A stretch of 62,222 nt of DNA from Candidatus Venteria ishoeyi (lineage in GTDB: Bacteria > Pseudomonadota > Gammaproteobacteria > Beggiatoales > Beggiatoaceae). The stretch lies in assembly GCF_030378065.1 (NCBI RefSeq), contig NZ_JAUCGJ010000025.1, forward strand, positions 1 through 62,222. Reading direction: 5' to 3'. The position numbers and the translations under genes are program-made. This document shows, piece after piece, positions 35,890 to 44,369 of this stretch (positions are counted from its first letter, which is position 1; each line of letters opens with the position of its first letter). Under the pieces are notes generated by a model that did not search any database, was not told where the DNA came from, and was given only the letters and a program-made list of their open reading frames with translations.

Positions 35890-37218
35890 TTAATTAAAGT
35901 AACTTTTTGTCAGATTATAACCGTGCTCATGTGCTTGATGCAATGCGGCATCGGCATTAGCAATCAAGGTATTTAAAGTATGGCGATCACCATTGTTCTG
36001 CCAGGTCAGACCAATCGTTGCAGTGATGGCGATACCTTCCGGGCGTAATGATTGTAATTCCTGGCGCAAAGATTCAGCCAGGGTGATGGTTTTCTGTTGG
36101 GCAATATTAGCAATAATCAAGGTAAATTTCTTACCCCCACCAAAACGCGCAACAACCGCAAGCTTGTCTTGAAAGCGTGTGGTCAGGAAATTTCCAACAA
36201 TGTGTAAAATATGATCCCCTATCAAATGCCCATGTTCCTCATTAATCTGTTCCAGATGATCAACATCAACCATCATCAGACAAATATTGGTATGTTTTTG
36301 AATAAAATCCGGGCCATCGCTGAATAAATATTCTTTATTTTTGGTACCGGTTAAGGCATCAGTGGTTGCCAGTTGGAACATATCTTTGGAATAACGTTGC
36401 AAGACATTGTATTGATGTTTAATCAGTAATAAGGATTTAATCCGCGCCATCAATACTTCTTCAATCACCGGTTTTGTAATAAAGTCATTGGCACCGGCAT
36501 GAAAAATATCAGCCTGACAATCTTCATTATCCTGTACGGTGACAACTAACACGGGTAATTCTTGACGGGACTTGTGCAGTTGCGTGCGAATGGCGTAAAG
36601 CAAATCCCCCCCCGTCATTTGCCCGGACAGAAAAAAATCGGTAAAGACTACGTCAAAATTATTATCATCTTGCGGATCAGCACCTTCAAGCAATGCCAAG
36701 GCTTCTTCTGCGCTGCTTAAATGGGTAATCTGCAAGCCATGGTTTTGCATCAGCATTTTGGTATTGGTTGCAGTACTGGGGCTGTCTTCGACATACAGCA
36801 CTTTACCGACCAGACCGGCATGGCGTTGAATAATATCTTTAATAAACTCAACCAGTCGACGATAGCCTAGCGACTTATTAAAATAATCGGTAACACCAGC
36901 AGAAAAACCTTCACGTAATAAACGGGTATCGGCATCACTGGAAACGACAATAACCGGGGTTAAATGTTGTTTATCACTTTTACGAATTTCATGACATAAG
37001 TCCAGACCATCCAACCCCGGCAGCAACAGCGCGGTCGTGATTAAATCAAACTTTTCCCGATTTAGGTATTCCAATGCTTCTTCGGCGCTGCCGCAAGTGA
37101 CAATATAAATATTCTGCATTTCTTTTTGCAGAATATGCGACAGGATCGAACGCGCGACTTCCGAACGATCCACGATCATGATACGGGCACTGGTTTCTTT
37201 GATCGGGGAAGGAATCAC
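35890..37218 (-). CDS. Double-REC protein with degenerate GGDEF domain
   Basis: A 442-residue soluble protein. REC1 (~12-130) has A63 where the phosphoryl-accepting Asp should be (TTALLLPGLDG), so it is probably a pseudo-receiver. REC2 (~135-260) keeps D194 (FTDFFLSG). A GGDEF domain follows (~290-440) with MMVDVDHLEQINEEHGHLIGDHIL intact, but the catalytic loop reads FGGGKKFTLI instead of GG[D/E]EF. Diguanylate cyclase activity is therefore unlikely; c-di-GMP or GTP binding may remain. It is divergent to tssB across a 571-bp gap. The GTG start at 37218 is tentative. Confidence 0.85.
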   Translation of the reverse strand: MIPSPIKETSARIMIVDRSEVARSILSHILQKEMQNIYIVTCGSAEEALEYLNREKFDLITTALLLPGLDGLDLCHEIRKSDKQHLTPVIVVSSDADTRLLREGFSAGVTDYFNKSLGYRRLVEFIKDIIQRHAGLVGKVLYVEDSPSTATNTKMLMQNHGLQITHLSSAEEALALLEGADPQDDNNFDVVFTDFFLSGQMTGGDLLYAIRTQLHKSRQELPVLVVTVQDNEDCQADIFHAGANDFITKPVIEEVLMARIKSLLLIKHQYNVLQRYSKDMFQLATTDALTGTKNKEYLFSDGPDFIQKHTNICLMMVDVDHLEQINEEHGHLIGDHILHIVGNFLTTRFQDKLAVVARFGGGKKFTLIIANIAQQKTITLAESLRQELQSLRPEGIAITATIGLTWQNNGDRHTLNTLIANADAALHQAHEHGYNLTKSYFN

Positions 37219-37333
37219 AATTAAAGGCTCTGTTATGACAAGATATCCAGATATTCAGGAAAAAAGGATTTGAACGGGTAAATATACCATTTTTTAGGCT
37301 GATAGCGTATGACAAAATAAAATATCCATAACT

Positions 37334-37351
37334 GGTGTTACGCAAAAGCTT
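37334..37351 (+). repeat. 18-bp dispersed motif, copy 2 (left arm)
   Basis: ggtgttacgcaaaagctt, identical to copy 1 at 31473. With 37745-37762 it forms an inverted pair enclosing 429 bp (arms included). Confidence 0.6.
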
Positions 37352-37529
37352 CTTTTTCGCAGGTTTGTACTTGCACCCTGCCAAACCTTGTTTGGTGCAA
37401 AAAATAGCAACTGTATAACATCAAATCAATAAGATTATTCACTTTATTTGAATATTTATTGCAGATTTATCCTAAAGACATATAGATTTTTTTTGGGAAA
37501 GGGTTACACTTGACTTGTGAGCTTTTATC

Positions 37530-37692
37530 AAGGAGCGAGAATTTTATAACTTCAGCAACCTGGCTGGTTTTTTTCTCCATTTTCTGCGTTCCGAAAACAG
37601 TTACATAGCTTGCTATGCGCCTGTTTTCATGCCTTGAAAATGAATAAAAATCCTGCACCCAGTTTCTGTATTTATTTTATCCTCACTCCTAA
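37530..37692 (+). mobile_element. 163-bp family A element upstream of tssB
   Basis: Full copy starting aaggagcgag and ending ctcactcctaa, with the gaaaacag...ctgttttc hairpin and cttgctatgcg core intact. It lies between the two arms of the 18-bp motif and ends about 100 bases before the tssB start, where it could contribute promoter or leader sequence. Confidence 0.8.
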
Positions 37693-37744
37693 GTAAATGA
37701 TGTTACGCACCCCCATTAAGACACAAATAAGGCACAAAAAAATC

Positions 37745-37762
37745 AAGCTTTTGCGTAACGCC
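37745..37762 (-). repeat. 18-bp dispersed motif, copy 3 (right arm)
   Basis: aagcttttgcgtaacgcc, the reverse of copy 2 with one mismatch, ending 27 bases before the tssB ATG and just upstream of its ribosome site. Confidence 0.6.
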
Positions 37763-37789
37763 AATAAGTCATTAATTGAGGAGATCGCC

Positions 37790-38314
37790 ATGGCTGAGAG
37801 TATTCAACATAAACTGGACAGAATTCGTCCCCCCAGAGTACAGATTACCTATGATGTTGAAACAGGAGGCGCGGAAGAAAAAAAAGAATTGCCTTTTGTT
37901 GTAGGTATTTTATCTGACTTATCTGGCAAACCTGAAGAGGCATTGCCGCCACTCAAAGAGCGAAAATTTGTAGAAATTGACAGGGATAACCTCAATGAGG
38001 TTATGGACTCCATTGAACCTCGTCTGGCACTGCGCGTCAAAAACCGTCTACTTGAAGACGATGACAGTTGGATGAATGTTGAATTAAAATTTCATCATTT
38101 GGATGACTTCCACCCGGCGCAGTTATTACACCAGGTCGAACCCTTGCGTAAACTCTATGAAGCACGGGTACGTTTGACTGATTTACTGGCAAAATTGGAT
38201 GGCAACGATAACCTGGATGAAATGTTACAGGATATTGTGAATAATACCGATGAATTACAAGAAATTCGTGATCAAGTCGGTGCCGATGATGAACCACAGT
38301 CCGATGATGAATAA
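37790..38314 (+). CDS. tssB: Type VI secretion sheath subunit TssB
   Basis: TssB (VipA) forms the contractile sheath with TssC. The protein is 174 residues from the ATG at 37790, preceded by gaggag; upstream in-frame codons are not supported. SIQHKLDRIRPPRVQITYDVETGGA, LPFVVGILSDLSG and LKERKFVEIDRDNLNEVMDSIEPRLALRVKNRL are textbook family motifs. A long acidic C-terminal stretch (GADDEPQSDDE) follows. It is the first gene of tssB/tssC/hcp, with 19 nt to tssC. Confidence 0.95.
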   Translation: MAESIQHKLDRIRPPRVQITYDVETGGAEEKKELPFVVGILSDLSGKPEEALPPLKERKFVEIDRDNLNEVMDSIEPRLALRVKNRLLEDDDSWMNVELKFHHLDDFHPAQLLHQVEPLRKLYEARVRLTDLLAKLDGNDNLDEMLQDIVNNTDELQEIRDQVGADDEPQSDDE

Positions 38315-38333
38315 GAAATAAAGGAGCGAGGAA

Positions 38334-39800
38334 ATGACTGAGGAAATCGAAGTAGAAGGTGGTACTGACAGCAGTTATGATTCAGTCCTAGATAAAATTG
38401 TTCATGAAGGCAAGATGGTAAAGGATGAAACTCAAGAATCCCATGCCAAAGACTTGATTGGTGAGTTGGCCAAACAAGTGCTGGAAGGCACAATCACGGT
38501 CAGCAATGATAATGTTGCCATGATTAATCAGCGTATTGCCCAGATTGATGCGTTATTAACCAATCAATTAAATGAAATCATGCATCAGGAAGAATTCCAG
38601 CAACTGGAAAGCTCCTGGCGCGGTTTAAATTACCTGGTTTCAAAAACTGAAACCGGCACCATGCTGAAATTACGTTTATTAAACGCCAATCGCCAGGAAT
38701 TACAAAAAGATCTGGAAAAAGCGGTTGAATTTGATCAAAGCCAATTATTCAAGAAAATCTACGAAGAAGAATATGGCACCTTTGGCGGCGCACCTTACAG
38801 TACCTTGTTATTTGACTTTGATTTTGGGCGTCATCCTCAGGATGTGGCCTTTCTGGAAAAAGCGGCTGAAGTGGCTGCTGCCGCCCACGCACCTATCATT
38901 ACCGCTGCCAGTCCGAAACTATTTGATATGGATGAATTCACGGAACTGGCAAATCCCCGCGATCTGGCAAAACAATTTGAAAGTACCGAGCTGATTAAAT
39001 GGCGTTCATTCCGTGACAGCGAAGACTCACGTTATGTTTCCATGGCACTGCCACGTACTCTCATGCGCCTGCCTTACGGCCCGGAAACCTTGCCTGTTGA
39101 AGAATTTTTGTATCAGGAAGATGTTAATGGTCGGGATCACAGCCGCTATTTGTGGGGTAATGCTTCCTGGGCATTAATGACCCGCATTACCGATGCCTTC
39201 GCCCAATTTCACTGGTGCGGTGCAATTCGTGGCGTTGAAGGGGGTGGCAAGGTTGAGGGCTTGCCTGCACATACCTTCCCCACCGATGAAGGTGACATTG
39301 CTCTGAAATGCCCTACCGAAATTGCCATTACTGATCGGCGGGAAATGGAGCTAAATGAACAGGGCTTTATTACCTTGTGCCATTGCAAAGGCACCGATTA
39401 TGCCGCATTTTTTGGTGGGCAAACAGTTAACCAGCCCAAGGTGTACGATTCCGATACAGCTAATTCCAATGCGCGTCTTTCTGCAACCTTACCTTATATG
39501 CTGGCAGCTTCCCGTTTTGCGCATTATATCAAGGTGATGATGCGTGATAAAATTGGTTCATTTATGACTCAGGAAGAAATTTCCAGTTATCTCAATGGCT
39601 GGTTGGGAACTTATGTTCTGGGGCGTGACGATGCGGGGCAACGCCTGAAAGCACAATACCCGCTACGTGACGGGCGTATTGATGTGATGGAAATTCCTGG
39701 AAAACCAGGTTATTACACCTCCGTGGTTTTTTTGCGTCCACACTTCCAGTTAGAAGGTTTGTCAGCATCAATTCGTTTGGTTGCCGAATTACCCGGCTAA
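38334..39800 (+). CDS. tssC: Type VI secretion sheath subunit TssC
   Basis: TssC (VipB) is the large sheath protein; 488 residues is typical. Motifs: the Q-rich NQLNEIMHQEEFQQLESSWRG, FGGAPYSTLLFDFDFGRHPQDV, LPRTLMRLPYGPET, LWGNASWALMTRITDAFAQFHWC, DRREMELNEQGFITLCHCKGTDYAAFFGGQ and KPGYYTSVVFLRPHFQLEGLSASIRLV. A strong ribosome site (ggagcgagg) precedes the ATG. No tssA, E, F, G, J, K, L, M, clpV or vgrG was found in the window. Confidence 0.96.
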   Translation: MTEEIEVEGGTDSSYDSVLDKIVHEGKMVKDETQESHAKDLIGELAKQVLEGTITVSNDNVAMINQRIAQIDALLTNQLNEIMHQEEFQQLESSWRGLNYLVSKTETGTMLKLRLLNANRQELQKDLEKAVEFDQSQLFKKIYEEEYGTFGGAPYSTLLFDFDFGRHPQDVAFLEKAAEVAAAAHAPIITAASPKLFDMDEFTELANPRDLAKQFESTELIKWRSFRDSEDSRYVSMALPRTLMRLPYGPETLPVEEFLYQEDVNGRDHSRYLWGNASWALMTRITDAFAQFHWCGAIRGVEGGGKVEGLPAHTFPTDEGDIALKCPTEIAITDRREMELNEQGFITLCHCKGTDYAAFFGGQTVNQPKVYDSDTANSNARLSATLPYMLAASRFAHYIKVMMRDKIGSFMTQEEISSYLNGWLGTYVLGRDDAGQRLKAQYPLRDGRIDVMEIPGKPGYYTSVVFLRPHFQLEGLSASIRLVAELPG

Positions 39801-39827
39801 TGGCGATTGTTGAAGGATGACTTTGTG

Positions 39828-39853
39828 TGCCAGACTGCTTTATTAGTCTGGCA
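39828..39853 (+). promoter_or_regulatory. Hairpin between tssC and hcp
   Basis: tgccagact (39828-39836) pairs with agtctggca (39845-39853), 9 bp around an 8-base loop. There is no T-run, so it is more likely an RNA processing or stability structure than a terminator. It may allow hcp to be more abundant than tssBC. Confidence 0.4.
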
Positions 39854-39897
39854 ACACTCCATATCAATAATCTTAAGCACATTAAGAGGAAAAAATA

Positions 39898-40449
39898 ATG
39901 GCCAGTAATATTTATCTGAAAATTTATCCTACGGGTAAATCCAGTGATTTTTTTCAAGGCAATAGCCAGGACACCAACCATAATGGTCAAATTGAGCTTG
40001 ATAGCTGGAGCCACAGTTTTGAGCAGCCTGTCAGCGCCGCGACCAAAAGTAGTGAATTAGGCCCTTCTGCGCGTTGTAATCATGAAGCACTGACTTTCAG
40101 TAAATTCTACGATAATTCCACTGACAATTTAATGAAAGCCTGCTGGATTGGGCAATGTCTGGATGCTGAATTTTATCTGTATCGCCCATTAGAAGGTGGC
40201 CCGGAAGTACTGACTGAAAAGCAAAACCGCTATTTAAAAATTACCACTAAAAATTGTTATCTCAAATCCATGAGTATATCTGGTGAAGCGGAAGAAATTG
40301 CAAAAGAGGAACTGACGCTGATATATAACTATATCCAATACGGCTTCAGAGAAATTGATCTGTTCTCCGGTAAGCTGAAAAACGCAACGGAAGCGATTGA
40401 CTGGTACTGGACAACCAACCTCATCACCTCAACGCCAACACACGAGTAA
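39898..40449 (+). CDS. hcp: Type VI tube protein Hcp (TssD)
   Basis: Hcp hexamers stack into the inner tube inside the TssBC sheath and are released on firing. This one has 183 residues. NIYLKIYPTGKSSDF, a GQIELDSWSHSFEQPVS segment, EALTFSKFYDNSTDNLMKACWIG and AEFYLYRPLEG match the family (GxIxLxSWSxxFxQP). A ggagg-like site (agagg) precedes the ATG. It follows tssC after 97 bases with the 39828 hairpin between them, and is followed by a strong hairpin at 40453. Confidence 0.93.
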   Translation: MASNIYLKIYPTGKSSDFFQGNSQDTNHNGQIELDSWSHSFEQPVSAATKSSELGPSARCNHEALTFSKFYDNSTDNLMKACWIGQCLDAEFYLYRPLEGGPEVLTEKQNRYLKITTKNCYLKSMSISGEAEEIAKEELTLIYNYIQYGFREIDLFSGKLKNATEAIDWYWTTNLITSTPTHE

Positions 40450-40452
40450 AAC

Positions 40453-40493
40453 CTGAATTCGGCCCCAGCTTGACAAGCTAGGGCCAAATTCAG
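40453..40493 (+). terminator. Strong hairpin after hcp
   Basis: ctgaattcggccccagctt pairs with aagctagggccaaattcag with two mismatches over 19 bp and a 3-base loop. A T-run is absent, so it is more likely an mRNA-stabilising stem or partial terminator that reduces read-through to the kinase gene at 40536. Confidence 0.5.
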
Positions 40494-40535
40494 ATGCAAA
40501 GCAGATGAGGTGCTTACATCAGATTCAGGTTACTC

Positions 40536-41678
40536 ATGACTCAAACCCTACAAGATTGCCAACAGGCTTTAGATGAAGCGCAACAGGAAAACCAATACTT
40601 AAAAAAGCATCGTGATATTTTTTTAAGTGGTTTAGCCCATGATTTGCGCGCACCTATGGCCTCCCTACTGACCCAGGTGGATGTTTTAAATACGGGTGCT
40701 TATGGTTATCTGAATACTGAACAATTACATGCATTGACCAAAATTCGCCAATATGGACAGGATTTACTGGATCTCTGCATAGAAGTCAGTGATTTGGCAA
40801 AAGCTGAAGTTGGACAGCTACCATTGACTTTATACGCACTCTCCGTCAATGAATTACAACGCCATGGTCGTCATTTACTCAAAGAGTCGGTACAGAAAAA
40901 GCATATTCAATTACAGGCAGAAAACGTCAACCCCGACTTATTTGTACAGGGGGATACGCGCAAGTTGCAACAGATGTTGAATTACCTGTTATTTAATGCG
41001 GTTGCTTATACGCCGCCAGATGGTCGGATAGCAATCAATATTCAAGCCAGTGATAACTGGGTGCAATGGTCGATTGAAGATAGTGGGCAGCCTCTTGATA
41101 TGGCATTATCAGCACAAGATTTTACCCCTTATTTAGTTCTCTCAAGCAATGATATTTATGATACTGAGCATCGTCACAGTGATATGGGCCTGAATCTGGC
41201 TAAAAAAATTGCCGATTTGCATGGTGGTAAACTGGAAGCTTTTAACCTGCCACAACAGGGAGTACGTTTCAGCCTGAAATTACCCCGCACCTCACTTGAC
41301 GAAGTCAAAACAAATGATTTGGTTTTATTTTACTCTACCGATCCAATAATGGCGCAAAGTTACGCCAGTACGCTCAATACCTGCGCCTGTATGATTAAAC
41401 TGGTATTTAACGCAAGTCTGGTAATTAGCTTGACGCGACAGCTACAACCACAGGTCTTAATTTTTCATATTCCAGAAAATATCACTAAAGCGCAGGAAAT
41501 TTTCCAGCAACTGAAACAATTAAAGAACAGTCCACGATTAGAGGCAATGCCTGTGATTTTATTGTTATCCAAAGTAATGGACTTACCGGCATTTTTACAC
41601 AACACAGTCACGGTCTTATCATTACCCGTATCTGATGCAGCACTGTTACAACAGGTAAAACCTTTTCTAAACACATGA
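40536..41678 (+). CDS. Soluble histidine kinase with degenerate receiver
   Basis: A 380-residue cytoplasmic kinase without TM segments. A short coiled coil (residues 1-30) leads to HisKA with H35 (SGLAHDLRAPMASLL). HATPase motifs: N-box LNYLLFNAVAYTPPDGR, a D-box WSIEDSGQPL, and GLNLAKKIADLHGGKL. Residues ~260-380 resemble a receiver domain without its Asp (LVLFYSTDP ... QVLIFHIPENIT). It follows hcp by 86 bases and overlaps murD by 4 nt (ATGA), so it may be transcribed with both. A likely partner is the REC protein at 35890, by proximity. Confidence 0.82.
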   Translation: MTQTLQDCQQALDEAQQENQYLKKHRDIFLSGLAHDLRAPMASLLTQVDVLNTGAYGYLNTEQLHALTKIRQYGQDLLDLCIEVSDLAKAEVGQLPLTLYALSVNELQRHGRHLLKESVQKKHIQLQAENVNPDLFVQGDTRKLQQMLNYLLFNAVAYTPPDGRIAINIQASDNWVQWSIEDSGQPLDMALSAQDFTPYLVLSSNDIYDTEHRHSDMGLNLAKKIADLHGGKLEAFNLPQQGVRFSLKLPRTSLDEVKTNDLVLFYSTDPIMAQSYASTLNTCACMIKLVFNASLVISLTRQLQPQVLIFHIPENITKAQEIFQQLKQLKNSPRLEAMPVILLLSKVMDLPAFLHNTVTVLSLPVSDAALLQQVKPFLNT

Positions 41679-43054
41679 AAATCCAGTCACTTGCCCACAA
41701 AAAAGTGGCAATCTATGGGTATGGTCGTGAAGGGCAATCCATTTTGCGCGCGATCCGCCAACAATTGCCGTCACAGCCCTTAGCCATCCTTAATGACACA
41801 GACTTAGTCGATACCCTGGACGTACCTGACAAGACGGAAGTTTATATCGGTAAAGCCATCACCGAGCAGTTAAAAGTGATGGATGTGGTAATTAAATCTC
41901 CGGGTATTCCCGCCTATAAACCGGAAATTCTGGCGGCAAAGGCGCAAGGTGTTGCGTTCACTTCCGCAACCCAACTGTGGTTTGATGAACATCCGCAAGC
42001 ACAGGTCATTTGTGTAACTGGCACCAAAGGCAAAAGTACCACCAGTAGTTTAATTGCGCATTTACTCCGCGCCAAGGGTGTGCCGGTTGCTTTGGGCGGT
42101 AACATTGGCACCCCTTTATTTGACTTGCCAGAAATACCGCAGTCAGGCTATTGGGTGCTTGAGTTATCCAGTTATCAAACCCATGATCTTGCAATAAAGC
42201 CAATATTAAATGTTTTACTCAATTTATTTCCTGAGCACCTGGACTGGCATGGTAATATCGAACGTTATTTCCGGGATAAACTGCATTTATTGATACAGTC
42301 ACCACAAACCCCGGCATTACTGAATTTTACTGATCCCCAAACCCAAGATTTTATGCCAACACTGCAACCGCAGCTTAAAAAGATTGCTTATTTCAATCAC
42401 AATAGTGGTTTTTATGTCAAAAATGGCATATTAAATAATAAAAAGCAGGGCTTGTTAAGCACAACTGACTGGCATTTACCGGGAGAACATAATTTAATAA
42501 ACCTGGGAGCAGCACTTTCCACCTTGCAACAGCTAGGCTTTGAATTTAATCGTGATACACTGAAAACAAGTCTGGCAGACTTTCAGCCTCTGGCGCACCG
42601 TTTGCGGACATTGGGTCAAAAAGCTGGTCGTCTTTATGTAGACGACAGTATTTCAACAACCCCACAGTCTGCCCAGGCTGCGGTACAAGCCTTTCCAGAT
42701 TATGCCATTACCTTATTATTAGGGGGCTATGATCGTGGTCTGGAGTGGCATGATGCCGCACATTTTTTTGTTGCACGTCCGGTACAGCGCATCATTACCC
42801 TGCCAGAAAATGGACCACGTATTGCTGCCGCCATTCATGCGGCGCAGCAGCAAAACAGCAACCCCAAAAACGATGAGCCTGAGGTTTATGCCGCCACCGA
42901 TTTAGCCGATGCCATAAAACAAGCCAAGCAACATACCCCCCCAGGCGGTTTAATCTTATTATCCCCAGGCTCCCCCAGTTATGGGACATTTCAAGACTTT
43001 AAGGCGCGCGGCAAAGCATTTGCACACTATGCAGGATTTGAGGTGATACAATAA
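41675..43054 (+). CDS. murD: UDP-N-acetylmuramoylalanine-D-glutamate ligase
   Basis: MurD adds D-glutamate to UDP-MurNAc-L-Ala in peptidoglycan synthesis. 459 residues fits. The start VAIYGYGREGQSILRAI binds the UDP part; the ATP P-loop VTGTKGKSTTSSLIAHLL is near residue 113-130; NLFPEHLDWHG, FQPLAHRLRTLG and VDDSISTTPQSAQAA, and SPGSPSYGTFQDFKARG are all diagnostic. It overlaps the kinase gene by 4 nt (ATGA). MurD is normally inside the dcw cluster; here it stands apart, so it could be a second copy. A housekeeping copy elsewhere cannot be excluded. Confidence 0.93.
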   Translation: MKIQSLAHKKVAIYGYGREGQSILRAIRQQLPSQPLAILNDTDLVDTLDVPDKTEVYIGKAITEQLKVMDVVIKSPGIPAYKPEILAAKAQGVAFTSATQLWFDEHPQAQVICVTGTKGKSTTSSLIAHLLRAKGVPVALGGNIGTPLFDLPEIPQSGYWVLELSSYQTHDLAIKPILNVLLNLFPEHLDWHGNIERYFRDKLHLLIQSPQTPALLNFTDPQTQDFMPTLQPQLKKIAYFNHNSGFYVKNGILNNKKQGLLSTTDWHLPGEHNLINLGAALSTLQQLGFEFNRDTLKTSLADFQPLAHRLRTLGQKAGRLYVDDSISTTPQSAQAAVQAFPDYAITLLLGGYDRGLEWHDAAHFFVARPVQRIITLPENGPRIAAAIHAAQQQNSNPKNDEPEVYAATDLADAIKQAKQHTPPGGLILLSPGSPSYGTFQDFKARGKAFAHYAGFEVIQ

Positions 43055-43168
43055 AGGGCATCGTATTTTCAGCCTTGCTGGAGAAAGTAAACGTATATTT
43101 GACTCTTAATTGCTGTACCTTATTTTGTGCTAAAAAAACTTATATAGGACCCACGTTAGATAATTCTT

Positions 43169-43738
43169 ATGCCTAAGACAATTTACCAAATAAAAATCAG
43201 TCTGCGATATAGCAAGCCACCCATCTGGCGGCGCGTACTATTACCCGCAGCAACCCACCTGGACAAGCTGCACCAAATCATCCAGATCGTCATGGACTGG
43301 GAAGGTTATCACCTGCATCATTTTGCAACCCCCGGTCGTGGTTTTAATCGTTTTTTCAGCACGGCTGAAATGATACAAAATGGCATGATGGATGATATGG
43401 AAGATGAAAGTCAATTTCAGCTACAGGACTTTCTACGCCAGGAAAAAGATAAACTCGATTATGTTTATGATTTTGGAGATGATTGGGAACATGTCATCAT
43501 GCTGGAAAAAATCCTGGCAAGCGACCCTAAAATACAATATCCCTGCTGTAGCAGTGGTCGCCGTGCCGCGCCACCGGAAGATATTGGCGGCATTCCCGGA
43601 TACGAGCACCTGTTAAATGTACTGGAACAGCCCGATCATCCTGAATATGAAGAACTGACAGAATGGCTTGCCGACGATTTTGATCCCAAAGTCTGGGATC
43701 AACAAGCACTAAATCAACAATTACATGAACAACGATAA
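43169..43738 (+). CDS. Plasmid pRiA4b ORF-3 family protein
   Basis: 189 residues with the family pattern: YQIKISLRYSKPPIWRRVLLP, LHQIIQIVMDWEGYHLHHF, DYVYDFGDDWEHVIMLE and PEDIGGIPGYEHLLNVL. Two Cys and a His-rich core may bind metal. The family has no settled function. It sits between murD and trmL and has no ribosome site that I can identify with confidence. Confidence 0.85.
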   Translation: MPKTIYQIKISLRYSKPPIWRRVLLPAATHLDKLHQIIQIVMDWEGYHLHHFATPGRGFNRFFSTAEMIQNGMMDDMEDESQFQLQDFLRQEKDKLDYVYDFGDDWEHVIMLEKILASDPKIQYPCCSSGRRAAPPEDIGGIPGYEHLLNVLEQPDHPEYEELTEWLADDFDPKVWDQQALNQQLHEQR

Positions 43739-43747
43739 AATATAAAC

Positions 43748-44206
43748 ATGTTTCATTGCGTACTCTACGAACCTGAAATTCCGCCGAATACCGGTAACTT
43801 AATCCGTCTTTGCGCCAACACCGGTTTCACCCTGCACCTGATTCATCCACTGGGTTTTGAATTGGACAATAAACGCCTCAAGCGCGCTGGGCTGGATTAC
43901 CGCGAATGGGCGCGGGTACAGGAACATGCATCATTGCAAGCCTTTATGGATACGCTGCAACCACAACGGGTTTTTGCCTGTTCCACGCGCGGGCAACGTA
44001 CTTATAGTCAGGCCACTTATCAAGCTGGTGATGTTTTTCTCTTTGGCCCGGAAACCCGAGGCCTACCCCAGGCGGTACTGGATACCTTACCCCCGGAACA
44101 GGTCATTACTATTCCCATGCAGGCTAATAGTCGCAGTTTGAACCTGTCAAACGCAGCAGCCATTATTTTATTTGAAGCCTGGCGACAGCAGCAGTTCTCA
44201 ATTTAA
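43748..44206 (+). CDS. trmL: tRNA (cytidine/uridine-2'-O)-methyltransferase TrmL
   Basis: TrmL (YibK) methylates the ribose at position 34 of tRNA-Leu isoacceptors. 152 residues, the short SPOUT form. Knot-forming motifs: EIPPNTGNLIRLCANTG (motif 1), FLFGPETRGLP (motif 2) and IPMQANSRSLNLSNAAAIILFEAWRQ (motif 3, including the SLNLSNA loop). It starts 9 nt after the pRiA4b ORF-3 stop. Confidence 0.93.
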   Translation: MFHCVLYEPEIPPNTGNLIRLCANTGFTLHLIHPLGFELDNKRLKRAGLDYREWARVQEHASLQAFMDTLQPQRVFACSTRGQRTYSQATYQAGDVFLFGPETRGLPQAVLDTLPPEQVITIPMQANSRSLNLSNAAAIILFEAWRQQQFSI

Positions 44207-44369
44207 AACCATGCTTCAATTGGTGTTATTATATTTTTTACAATCAATAGACTTGTTGCGTGGGTAACTGTCGTAGTGAAAAAAAGTGGGATTGAGGTAA
44301 ATTTTTTCTGCCTGGATTTTTACCAAAAATGATATACTGCGTTCATTTTTCAGAACATAGCATTCTTTT

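Larger units (their letters stand above)
37219..37789. other. 571-bp gap between REC-GGDEF and tssB genes
   Basis: Contains one 18-bp motif in each orientation (37334-37351 and 37745-37762), the family A element at 37530-37692, and no gene. Upstream in-frame codons of tssB (37697-37789) are not treated as coding because the ribosome site precedes the ATG at 37790. Both divergent promoters must lie here. Confidence 0.6.

Noticed and set aside
37697-37789. N-terminal extension of tssB
   Set aside because: The upstream in-frame codons lie before a strong gaggag site and the conserved TssB N-terminus; they overlap the 18-bp motif and are probably non-coding.
41675-43054. folC/murC instead of murD
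   Set aside because: The N-terminal YGYGREGQS and the SPGSPSYGTFQDFKARG ending fit MurD, and the length agrees.
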